Assembly (NCBI RefSeq): GCF_000150275.1
Contig: NW_002060946.1
Location: 5,556,597 to 5,620,596, forward strand
From: Trichoplax adhaerens
Taxonomy: Eukaryota > Placozoa > Uniplacotomia > Trichoplacea > Trichoplacidae
Length of the DNA stretch: 64,000 nt
Direction of reading: 5' to 3'
Shown here one piece after another: positions 55,639 through 64,000 of this stretch. How positions within the stretch are numbered: the stretch's first letter is position 1; each line of letters begins with the position of its first letter. Made by a program: the position numbers and the translations under genes. The notes under the pieces were generated by a model that was given only the letters and a program-made list of their open reading frames with translations, searched no databases and was not told the origin of the DNA.

Positions 55639-56643
55639 CTATACGTGCATATTAAAATCTAAATTTTGTATATATTTCTCTGGATTATACTGCATGGCCA
55701 ACAAGTCATTATCAATCGTGTCCAAACTCTCTGTTGATAAATTTAACAATCCACTTTCTTTCTTAAACCATTCTCCTACGGATCCTGACGTAAAAATATG
55801 ACCACTTGGTAAGAATGCGCAAGTATGAACTTCATCGACATGTCCCTGTAGAATGGAAGTACATTTTCCAGTGCTGACATCCCATACCCTAACGCTTTCA
55901 TCATCGGCTGCTGATGCCAGAAATGTAGCATCAGGAGAAAATGCGCAAGCTTGAATCCATCCATCATGACCCACTAATACGTGAAGAGGGTATCCTTTAT
56001 CTACATCCCATAGTATCACGGTTTTATCCCACGATCCTGACGCTAATTGATTCTTACTGGAGTAAATTACAGTATGTACATTACCGGAATGACCAGTTAA
56101 CACTTGGATACATCGAATACCACAGTATAACTTCCAAATTCTAATTGTATGATCCCATGATCCTGTAGCGAGCTGATCTCCATCAGGGGAGAATGCACAC
56201 GATTGAACACAGCTAGAATGTCCCGTTAACTTAGTATAAAGTTGACTTTTATTCTCATTTATTTTCCATAAAATGGCACAATTATCCCAGGAGCCAGAAC
56301 ATAGTAAGGTGCTGTCCGGTGAAAAACAGCAAACCTCTACGCTTCGATGATGACCTTTTAAAGTTATAATGTCTTGACAAGTTGTTGCTTTCCATAGGAT
56401 AATTGTTCGATCGGTAGATGATGTTGCAAAATAATTATTGTCAAGTGAGAAACAACAACAACGAACAGGACCTGTATGCTTTTCTAAAGTTTTAATTAAG
56501 GATCCTGATTGACAATCCCAAACACAAACGGTGGCATCGTCTGCTCCTGTTAATAATAGTGTTACATCGGATGAAAAAGCACAAGTATTGATTTCATCAC
56601 TATGGGCTTTTAACAGTTTGACGCTAGCATCTTGAGCATTCAT
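55639..56643 (-). CDS. WDR38: WDR38-like seven-bladed WD40-repeat protein, intronless
   Basis: A single exon of 334 codons plus stop. At least seven WD repeats are visible, each with the GH...(W)D signature and a CAFSPD-type strand: HSDEINTCAFSSD, HTGPVRCCCFSLD, HHRSVEVCCFSPDSTLLCSG, HSSCVQSCAFSPDGDQLATG, HSGNVHTVIYSSKNQLASG, HDGWIQACAFSPDATFLASA and HVDEVHTCAFLPSGHIFTSG. The order, the GSWDKTVILWD blade and the HTGPV and HRSVE motifs match vertebrate WDR38 closely, a propeller of unknown function. The ATG at 56643 is used; an open frame continues about 10 codons upstream without an ATG. The lack of introns in a genome where comparable genes have many suggests retroposition or intron loss. 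Head-to-head with the RWD/RING gene, 755 bp apart. Confidence 0.85.
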   Translation of the reverse strand: MNAQDASVKLLKAHSDEINTCAFSSDVTLLLTGADDATVCVWDCQSGSLIKTLEKHTGPVRCCCFSLDNNYFATSSTDRTIILWKATTCQDIITLKGHHRSVEVCCFSPDSTLLCSGSWDNCAILWKINENKSQLYTKLTGHSSCVQSCAFSPDGDQLATGSWDHTIRIWKLYCGIRCIQVLTGHSGNVHTVIYSSKNQLASGSWDKTVILWDVDKGYPLHVLVGHDGWIQACAFSPDATFLASAADDESVRVWDVSTGKCTSILQGHVDEVHTCAFLPSGHIFTSGSVGEWFKKESGLLNLSTESLDTIDNDLLAMQYNPEKYIQNLDFNMHV

Positions 56644-57397
56644 TTTTTGGATCTTTGCGGATCGATCGTGCAATAACGATTGATTTTATGAAGTGAATGA
56701 ATAAGATAGTAGATGTAAAGTTACTAGGCATTTGATTCCAATCTAATTTAGTAATGTCTTTGTGTTGCTTTTCACCGTTAATTCCATAATCCACATCGAC
56801 GGTAAGTTAAAGCAGAGCCTTTCTGGCCATGGCTCTCCTTCTTACAAACATAGCATGAATATTGTCATTACTGCATCATTCGGTTTCACTTCGTACTCGG
56901 TAGGCTTTCCCGATAGTGTGTCTAGGATTCCTAGGAGTTGATCCTGGTTATCTGAAGATCTCTATCATTCAATGTTGGTAAACTAAAGACAAGCTTCTCC
57001 AGGCGTTCTGCCTAAGTAGCGATGAGTAGAGGACTAACCGAGAGTACAAGTAGAGGTTGGGCCAAGCCCGTCGGCTTGGCAACGGTGAAAAGTGTCACCA
57101 ATGATGTGCTCCTATCCTCTTTTGCCATCCATACGATAGTACTATCGTGTAGAAGCGTTTTAAGTAGCATGACTGTGCCGAGTATGGCATCATGCTGAAG
57201 TCAAAACGATCGGAGATCAAGCAACTTGACATACTGTACATATATACTCTACCTCTTACTCTATAGTATATTATACAGTTGATGCAGTTAGGCACTAAGC
57301 CACTTATGCTACCAGGCTTGTGGATTTTCCTCCCCCTTCTTCAAGGCGATCCTACTGCAGTATATAATCGGCATATATTCAATCATCGTCCTTCGAT
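56644..57397. promoter_or_regulatory. Head-to-head upstream region with a strong hairpin
   Basis: Divergent promoter interval of the WDR38-like and RWD/RING genes. At 57061-57080 GCCAAGCC and GGCTTGGC form a perfect 8-bp GC-rich stem with loop CGTC, followed 3 bases later by GGTGA/TCACC (57084-57099, 6-base loop). Two stable hairpins side by side in AT-rich DNA are unusual and could belong to a 5' UTR or a small RNA. Confidence 0.5.
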
Positions 57398-58417
57398 ATG
57401 GAGCCGATGGATAATTCCTCTGATCGAAATCGAGTGATACAAGATGAACTACAAGAAATAAAGAATAAATTAAACTCGTTAATCAAGGAATCAACCATTC
57501 TAACTTGTAACACTGAATTGGTACAAGTTCGAATCCGATTGACAAAGCATAAGCAAATAGTAGCCTCTATTCAATTTCCAGCCAATTATCCTCATGATGT
57601 GCTGCTTGTTGAATTCAAAAGTAAAACCATATCTGAAAAAATATTAGATACTCTATTAAATTTATGTAATAGTGAATTCAAGAAACACAAAGGTCAAAAG
57701 CAAATTCTTTATCTACTCCATTTTGTACACCAATTTATAGTCAATAATCCGTTATGTATTTGTGCTGATGAAGTACGCCATTTAAAGAATAATATTGTCG
57801 ATGCTCAGCGTGGCGATTGGATTAAAATTAAGCAAAAATCATCCACTATTCTGCTTCGATTTCAACAACAACGTTACTATATTGAAACGAAATTAGCTAT
57901 ACCTCATCACTATCCAGTAGCTTGTGCAACAGCAGAGATTACAAGTACTAATTTTCCTGAATTACTAAAAAAGACGTTATCTGGTTTCTGTGAAGAAATT
58001 GCTCGAAAATGTGTTGAAAAACCACTCAAACCTAATCCAAAAGATCCACCTTTTATCCCTCAGCCATCATTGCAGCCAGTCACCGATTATATCGTCAATT
58101 TTTGCCGCAAGCATGCGATTGCAAAGTGTCCAATATGTAAAAAGCTGGCGTTACCAGAAAATCCGAGTCAGATTGTCACTGATATAGAGCATGATTCCTA
58201 TGTGGAAAGGGTTTACTGTGATCATTTATTCCATTATGGTTGTCTAGATAAACACATGAAAAAGCCTCCTTTTACTGGAGGAAAAAAATGCCCAGCATGC
58301 TCCAAACGAATCTATCATGATCGTTGGAAAATATCGGCTAGAACTGCTGAAGATCGTTGGGCTCATGAACAAGCTAGAAAGCGAGAATTAGATGAAGTAA
58401 TTGATTTCCTAAGTTGA
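57398..58417 (+). CDS. RWD-domain and RING-H2 protein, possible ubiquitin ligase, intronless
   Basis: A single exon encodes 339 residues. The N-terminal half resembles an RWD domain (about 10-120): VRIRLTKHKQIVASIQFPAN, then YPHDVLLVEF (the YP motif typical of RWD), then helices. A second RWD-like half may follow (AIPHHYPVACATAEI, about 165-210). A RING-H2-type zinc site is complete: C244, C247, C274, H276, H279, C282, C298, C301. The C-terminus RTAEDRWAHEQARKRELDEV is a charged helix. RWD plus RING proteins are often E3 ligases, as in RNF14 and RNF25, but the arrangement here is shorter, with the RING C-terminal, and I do not recognise a specific orthologue. The ATG at 57398 is the first in frame; a second Met lies at codon 4. 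Confidence 0.8.
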   Translation: MEPMDNSSDRNRVIQDELQEIKNKLNSLIKESTILTCNTELVQVRIRLTKHKQIVASIQFPANYPHDVLLVEFKSKTISEKILDTLLNLCNSEFKKHKGQKQILYLLHFVHQFIVNNPLCICADEVRHLKNNIVDAQRGDWIKIKQKSSTILLRFQQQRYYIETKLAIPHHYPVACATAEITSTNFPELLKKTLSGFCEEIARKCVEKPLKPNPKDPPFIPQPSLQPVTDYIVNFCRKHAIAKCPICKKLALPENPSQIVTDIEHDSYVERVYCDHLFHYGCLDKHMKKPPFTGGKKCPACSKRIYHDRWKISARTAEDRWAHEQARKRELDEVIDFLS

Positions 58418-59029
58418 TGTGTCTAGACCCTAGAAATCGTTATAGGTCTTGATCATCCTATGTCAATCTTGATACGTGAAGATGCATTTTAAGCTCATTG
58501 ACAAGCAAGAAAACTAGACTGACATAAAGTGAATTCCTATGCTAATACTGTATATCCAAGGATCGTCGTTGATGAAAGTTATTTATCATTGTGTGTAATT
58601 CTTGGCCATCAAGACGTTCTGACATACGACAGTTTAATCTACATCAACGTCTTTCGCAATCTATCTATAATATATATATATGTCTATATATATGAATACT
58701 GGTACATACAGCTCATCTAATGTATATTAGTAATCTGTCGGAGATTAGTGAATTAATCATCTACCATAATCATGGCATATTTTTATGAAATCTATACAGG
58801 AGCGGTAAAATTATCCTAATCCTATCCAATGTGGATAAATGATCCTCTTACACCTATTTTCGTGTATGACAGTCAAGAAATTATTGATAGTATGAAATAA
58901 ATTATGAATAAGTACAGCTAATGGCAAGTTATAATTTCAGCTAGTTAGTACTGTGCATGACTGATATTCAATTTAGATCACTGTTCTAAACTGACGTCCA
59001 TTATATGCCAATATCAATCTGTCTCCGAG
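58418..59029. other. 3' flank of the RWD/RING gene
   Basis: AT-rich; a TATA-rich stretch (TATATATATGTCTATATATATG) sits near 58670-58692. No coding stretch. Confidence 0.35.
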
Positions 59030-60325
59030 TATGGCTTATAAATACAGTTGTCGGTCTAGCTCTACAACTACATTATTACAGATAAAAAAATTGTTAAAAA
59101 TTTCCTTCAAGAGAATCAAATCTACCATCATCCTACTGGCAATAAGGCAATACTGTAATGGCAACTTAAATCTTAAGTTTTCATATCACCTATCACTTAA
59201 CTACATCATTGACCTAATGATAAAGATTCTATTCGTAAATATAGCTGCAGAACTCTACTATTGAACCATTAAAAAAACTCTTCCATAATTGCATTCAAAA
59301 TAACTTTGATCTAACATTGTCCTTACTATTATCCCGCAAAATAATAATAGCACCCTCAATTTTAACTTCTCGCGATGCTTACTTAATTACAACATTGCCA
59401 TACAGTTCGTTATGCCAATTCCTGCCGACTAGCACCGAAATATTTAGCAACAGATTCAATAATGGCACCTTTTTATTTTTAATATGAAGTTTTGATAGTG
59501 CCTACTTAAAATAGAATATCGACTTTGGTGTATTTTTCCTGGTTCTGTTGACTAGTAACGACATATGTAGCGAGTAGAATATATAATAGCTCCAGAACAA
59601 CATCATTACAACTAGTGAAAGCATTTTAATTTCGTTCAAGGAAGAATAACCTAGTGCAATCGCAGAGGTAATAATAGCACGTAAAATTTTGAGTTCCCAC
59701 AGAATCTTCTTGACTTTAGTACCGATATGCTGTACGTTATGTTCTCGCTAACTAACAGGCAACCATGGCACGTTGCAGCAAGTCTTTCGCACCACCATCT
59801 TAACTATTATATCGACCCACGTCTATTTTTTACGCCAGCTCCTGCTGATCAATTTCCATTTGTTAACGATAAAGGTCATATACGTAAATGTAGCTCCAGA
59901 ACTATATTAGTGGCAACGTAATTAATCTTCAATTGTCATTCAAGCGATTCCGAACTGCTATCATCCCACATGCAATCATAGGACCTTAAATCTGAAGTTT
60001 TCTCAATATCGATCTACCAGCGCTATATCAATTCCTGCTTACTAGTATCGGTCTAACGATAGAGGTTTCATTTGTAACTATAACCATAGAAATACAATAT
60101 TGTACCAGTAAAATATCCTTTAAAAATTGGCTCAAAAATAAATCAAATCCACTGCCATCTCACAAACAGTAAAAGGTACCCTAAATCTAAAGTTACTACA
60201 ACACCTGTCATCGCTAACTACTGTATATCATAGAAATTTTATACGTTATGCCAGTTCCAGTTAACTAGCACCGACCTCTTTAGCAACGAACCGCTGTAAT
60301 AGCATGTTAGAGTTTACGTTTTCCA
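59030..60325. repeat. Strongly diverged tandem-like repeats, about 300-bp spacing
   Basis: Recurrent words in similar order suggest old duplications: CTTAAATCT followed by AAGTTTTC (near 59165 and, as TTAAATCTGAAGTTTTC, near 59987) and CCCTAAATCTAAAGTT near 60179; CCAATTCCTGCYGACTAGCACCG near 59415, CAATTCCTGCTTACTAG near 60029 and CCAGTTCCAGTTAACTAGCACCG near 60251. Copies differ at 25-35% of positions by eye and carry indels. No reading frame is shared. Confidence 0.5.
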
Positions 60326-60838
60326 GCACCACTTTCAGAAGCAATTAATCATCCTTAAAAGGCATAAGTACAGTTTATAGGTATTTTTAATGCCATGAGA
60401 AGACGATAATGAATTATAAATCAAAATTATTAGATACAATAAATGTAATAGGTGGATTAGAGTTTGGCATCAGTTAGGATACTATCAAAGCTGTCATGAC
60501 CATGATTATAGTAATTATCCATGTACTATAAGTGAGAGAATCGATTAAAATGAAGTTGAAGTAAATATTTTACCATAGTAATGAGCACCACTTTCATAAG
60601 CAATGAATCATTCTCAAAAGTACAGGTACAATTTATACGTATCATTAATGTCATAAGAAGACTATGATGAATTATAAATCATAATGATTAGATAAAAAGA
60701 ATGTAATAAATGAATTTAAGTTTGGCATCAGTACTGATGATACTATCAAGCTGTCATAACTATGTTTTATCCATGTACAGTAAGTGAGAGAATTGATTAA
60801 AATGAAATCAATCTAACATTTTACCATAATGATGAGGA
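60326..60838. repeat. Two-copy 257-bp tandem duplication
   Basis: GCACCACTTTCAKAAGCAAT begins at 60326 and 60583. The two units keep the same order of words (AATTATAAATCA, TTTGGCATCAGT, GATACTATCAA, CTGTCAT) and each ends near TTTTACCATA. Copies differ by substitutions and short indels, so this duplication is older than the 221-bp repeats. Confidence 0.85.
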
Positions 60839-61457
60839 AATTCTAGCTAATTTTCCCCAAATTAGAGGTATACATGCTTATGATGATTGCATGATGAAAT
60901 AAATTGATATATTGTAATGGCGTTAATTCAAAAGAATTGATATATTTTCCGTTTTGTACATGATATAGAAACTGCCTCGAGAGTGAAATTAAATAGAACA
61001 GCAATCCTAAAAATACATTTATCAACACGAAGCACACCTTAATCGATCCATCATTTTCAACAACATTACTCAATATTTGTATTATCCTAATATTGAACAT
61101 CATCCCTTGGCAGCTATAAATTATGTTTACTCTCATCATGATAGTGCTTATAACAAGAGTATGCAGTATCGCTAAAAGGAATATTTTTATTGCTGCCTTA
61201 TTTTAATTATTTCTATATTGATCATTAGTATAAAATTATACAAAAAAATTCTATGGTTAATGTAATGGAAAAGCGATAAAAATGATGGCAATCATGATAG
61301 CTAATGGTAGCCAATGGTGAACATAAATGATGGCAATACGTTCTTGTCATGATGGACTCATTTTAAAAGATTCTATTACTGCAAGGTTAAATAGTTGTCT
61401 CTCACAGTAGAATCGACAGTCTTCTATTTATATCAAGTCATAATATGGAATGGAGAA
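60839..61457. other. 3' flank of the coiled-coil gene
   Basis: AT-rich; a minus-strand frame of 98 codons at 60843-61139 is isoleucine-rich without motif support and is probably UTR. Confidence 0.35.
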
Positions 61458-64000
61458 TTAATCTTCTACGGATAAATCATATTTGAAAGGTGAGTTAATA
61501 CTGCGGCCATTGCCTTGATTTTCTACCTTTCTATCACGACCTTGCTGTGGCTGGTGAGAGGGTATTGCGCTTCGAGGATGATGGCCAGCAGGTATGCCTT
61601 TACCTTGATTGCGTGTAGTAGTTGCAAATTCCATATAACTATCCTCGCTAAAAACGCTAATGCGGCTGCTAACATTCTCGTTATTGAAGGAGCTAGTGCA
61701 TGATCCACCGTAGACATCGCCATTAGATTTCTCTTGCTGAACTTTAATCTCCATTCGGAATGGTTGTTTGGCTACTTCTTCACGATCAAAACTACCATTC
61801 GATGTCGTCGTTGTTGTTATCACGGTAGATTTATTCTTAGCAGGTTGTAAATCATTTCCAGGCATTTTAGCTAATCGATATTCATGATTTAGAGTCGATG
61901 GTAAAGAATGATTGGTTGGCTGTTTTATGACATCCATATTAGGTTGATGATTATAATCCTCTCTATCTCTGCCTAGAGATCGATTTCCATGAATAGTATT
62001 CGTCCTATGGCCGTTATAACTGGCTGAAAAATGACCAGAATCATAATTGGCATGCGATTGGACTACAGAGGTTGGATTCGTTGCTATTGCCTCCTGATTT
62101 TCACCCATATTGAGTAGATGATCATTCTTCGTTATAGAATCGTCCTGATGACTTTGGTTATCACGATAGCCGTTAGCATGTGTGTTTAAAAATGGATTCC
62201 CATATTGATTAGAATTATATTCTACTGATTTCTCGCTGAGACTTCCTTTTCCATCAGGAAGCGTGTTCTTACCTTCATTAAAATTAGCATGACTGATATC
62301 TCGGTTATGAAGATGATGATTATCGTTCTTGATACTTATAAATGGATTATGATGATACTGTTGGCTAGAGAAATATTCGACATGGGTTGTCCTAACAGGA
62401 TCATTTCCGTTGGTGATGGAGTTCATTTCGCTCTCTTCTATTTTCGCTGTCATGATCGATGATGGAGCAGGATCATGTTTTTCTACCATCGGTAAATGCA
62501 AGTTTGCAGCTTGATAAGTATCTTGTGTTGTCGTTGATGATGGTCCTATAGCATTGCTAGGAGCTTGGTCATCCATATTAAAACTGTTGGTTAACGAATG
62601 GAATGCAACTTCGGTATCTCTTAAACTACCGGATAATAATTTATTCTCTCGCCTTAAGTCATCGAGACGAATTTCAATTTCTTTCAACTTGGTGGATTCT
62701 CTTGACAAGGTAGATAGATCCGTATCCAATGTTTGATTGAAATGATTATCATCATTTCCTTGGCCGTTAACTAAATGAGAATGATTTACAGGTGATGAAG
62801 GGAGGCTATCCGTAGGTTCCAAATCTTGATGATTTAAATTAGGATCCAATGTAGTCGCTACTGTTGATGATTGTATTGGAGCAACGTTGTTTTCACCATC
62901 GTTTTGATGATCGAATAAAAGTTGATTCTTTCGGTGTAATTGGCCGTTCTCCAATTCTAACTGATCTAATTCATCTTTAATTTGCGATACATAGGATTGC
63001 ATTTGTTCAGCACTATCTAATTGTTGATGTAATTGATTATTTTCCTGTAATATCTCATTTAATTGAACCTTAAATTGCATCCCTTCATGGCGTAAACTTT
63101 CTACTTCATGCAATGCTTCCCTTAATTGATCATTCTCTTGCTGTAATTTAGCCATTTTATCTGTTATAGTTACCTTAAAATCTTGCTGAACTTCCATTAA
63201 TTCTTGCTTAACAACATGGAAATCGTCCAACTTTGTCTGTAAGATCGTATTTTCACGGACTAACCGTTGAATTTGATCTTCATAAAAGTCTTTATTTTTC
63301 TTCATCATTTCCCATTCATCGCGTATTTTATCGACTTCAAAGTCTTGATTTTGACGATTTTGTTGCGTACAACGTTGTAAATTTTCTTCTAGTTTAATCA
63401 ATTTCTCTTTAAGTAGGATATTTTGTTTTCCCAACTCCAACTGAATTTCTTTTTCACTACCTAATTGTTGATTTAATCGTTGTATCCGTTGTTCTAATTG
63501 CGATTGCTTAGCAATCCAATCCTCTTTCTCTTTTTTTACCTTGATTAATTCAATCTGTTGCTCATCAAATTGGTGTTGCAATTCTAATTTACCATGATAT
63601 TGATTTAATGTCGATAGAGGTTGAAGTTTATCGTAGCCGATGGAAGTGTTGTTTTCTATAATAGCAGTTGATTCTAAATGTTGTCGATTATCGACCGGTT
63701 TTACTTCAACATTATTCTCATAAAGTTGATGATTTTGTATACGATCATTCAATTCTAAATCGAGTTCTTGGGATGATATTAATAATTCTGTAACGCTATC
63801 TGGTTGATTAAAACGTTGCTTACTGGCATGCAATTGTTTCTCTAGTTTTTCCAATTCTTGTTGGACTTTTCGGCTTTCATTTTCAATTAAATAACGGCTA
63901 TCATGATGACTATCATGTAATGTAGAAGTTCCATTGGGTTCATTCGAGCCATCCTGTCCAACTCGATTCAATAGAGGATAGGAAGAATCGACTTTTGAAT
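61458..64000 (-). CDS. C-terminal part of a long coiled-coil protein, continues beyond the window
   Basis: An uninterrupted exon: the frame is open from the window edge (64000) to a TAA at 61458-61460, at least 847 codons. The first visible in-frame residues are SKVDSSYPLLNRVGQDG, without a convincing start codon, so the N-terminus lies outside. Residues about 35-360 of the visible part form coiled coil with strong heptads (RKVQQELEKLEKQLHASKQR; KLQQENDQLREALHEVESLR), broken by short Asn-rich linkers. The remaining 450 residues are low complexity, rich in Asn, His, Ser and Gln, ending with GRSINSPFKYDLSVED. This is the plan of a cytoskeletal, centrosomal or scaffold protein. I do not recognise the family, and coiled coils make resemblance misleading. 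A 2.5-kb intron-free exon contrasts with the small exons of DHX38 and AMFR. Confidence 0.85.
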   Translation of the reverse strand, partial: SKVDSSYPLLNRVGQDGSNEPNGTSTLHDSHHDSRYLIENESRKVQQELEKLEKQLHASKQRFNQPDSVTELLISSQELDLELNDRIQNHQLYENNVEVKPVDNRQHLESTAIIENNTSIGYDKLQPLSTLNQYHGKLELQHQFDEQQIELIKVKKEKEDWIAKQSQLEQRIQRLNQQLGSEKEIQLELGKQNILLKEKLIKLEENLQRCTQQNRQNQDFEVDKIRDEWEMMKKNKDFYEDQIQRLVRENTILQTKLDDFHVVKQELMEVQQDFKVTITDKMAKLQQENDQLREALHEVESLRHEGMQFKVQLNEILQENNQLHQQLDSAEQMQSYVSQIKDELDQLELENGQLHRKNQLLFDHQNDGENNVAPIQSSTVATTLDPNLNHQDLEPTDSLPSSPVNHSHLVNGQGNDDNHFNQTLDTDLSTLSRESTKLKEIEIRLDDLRRENKLLSGSLRDTEVAFHSLTNSFNMDDQAPSNAIGPSSTTTQDTYQAANLHLPMVEKHDPAPSSIMTAKIEESEMNSITNGNDPVRTTHVEYFSSQQYHHNPFISIKNDNHHLHNRDISHANFNEGKNTLPDGKGSLSEKSVEYNSNQYGNPFLNTHANGYRDNQSHQDDSITKNDHLLNMGENQEAIATNPTSVVQSHANYDSGHFSASYNGHRTNTIHGNRSLGRDREDYNHQPNMDVIKQPTNHSLPSTLNHEYRLAKMPGNDLQPAKNKSTVITTTTTSNGSFDREEVAKQPFRMEIKVQQEKSNGDVYGGSCTSSFNNENVSSRISVFSEDSYMEFATTTRNQGKGIPAGHHPRSAIPSHQPQQGRDRKVENQGNGRSINSPFKYDLSVED

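Noticed and set aside
60843-61139. 98-codon minus-strand frame
   Set aside because: Hydrophobic, Ile-rich, no domain; lies in the 3' flank of the coiled-coil gene.

Overview
This is animal nuclear DNA: AT-rich, with exon-dense genes split by short GT-AG introns and separated by low-complexity spacers. The gene set (DAD1, AMFR/gp78, CIAPIN1, TRIQK, DHX38/PRP16, a SPIDR-like gene, a WDR38-like gene) is metazoan, and exon structure and residues match vertebrate orthologues closely. Small introns, roughly one gene per 5 kb and few intact transposons suggest an early-branching animal, most likely a placozoan (Trichoplax/Hoilungia type). The taxon is an inference; the family calls rest on reading spliced exons by eye, with reading-frame phases checked across each join.

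Layout: the last exon of an unrecognised + strand gene (294-527); a four-copy ~266-bp tandem repeat (1611-2667); DAD1 (+, 2994-3995); AMFR (-, 5968-11461, 14 exons); a palindrome-rich spacer; CIAPIN1 (-, 14698-18080, 9 exons), head-to-head with the tiny gene TRIQK (+, 19186-22066) across a GTACTGTAC-type palindromic array; a sparse 8-kb stretch with a possible 96-residue gene (23754-24196) and a possible membrane-anchored ML-domain gene (-, about 25405-26743); DHX38 (-, 30140-36633, 25 exons); an unrecognised 7-exon gene (+, 37332-40319); a SPIDR-like gene (-, 41104-45244); a local family of cysteine-rich paralogues (one relic near 47.2 kb, two intact genes at 48.4-49.1 and 51.7-52.7 kb); a palindrome/MITE-like cluster near 53 kb; an intronless WDR38-like gene (-) head-to-head with an intronless RWD plus RING-H2 gene (+); a repeat-filled spacer; and the C-terminal part of a long coiled-coil protein (-, 61458 to beyond the window end).

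The genes do not form one pathway. DAD1 (ER N-glycosylation) and AMFR (ER-associated degradation) act at the ER; CIAPIN1 works in cytosolic Fe-S assembly; DHX38 in splicing; SPIDR in homologous recombination. Three (AMFR, CIAPIN1, DHX38) lie on human 16q and two (TRIQK, SPIDR) on human 8q, so the window may preserve ancestral animal linkage. The least explained items are the 37-40 kb gene, the cysteine-rich paralogue family, the recurring GTAC palindromes near gene starts, an AMFR protein that appears to stop before the p97-binding motif, and the small predicted gene at 23.8-24.2 kb.
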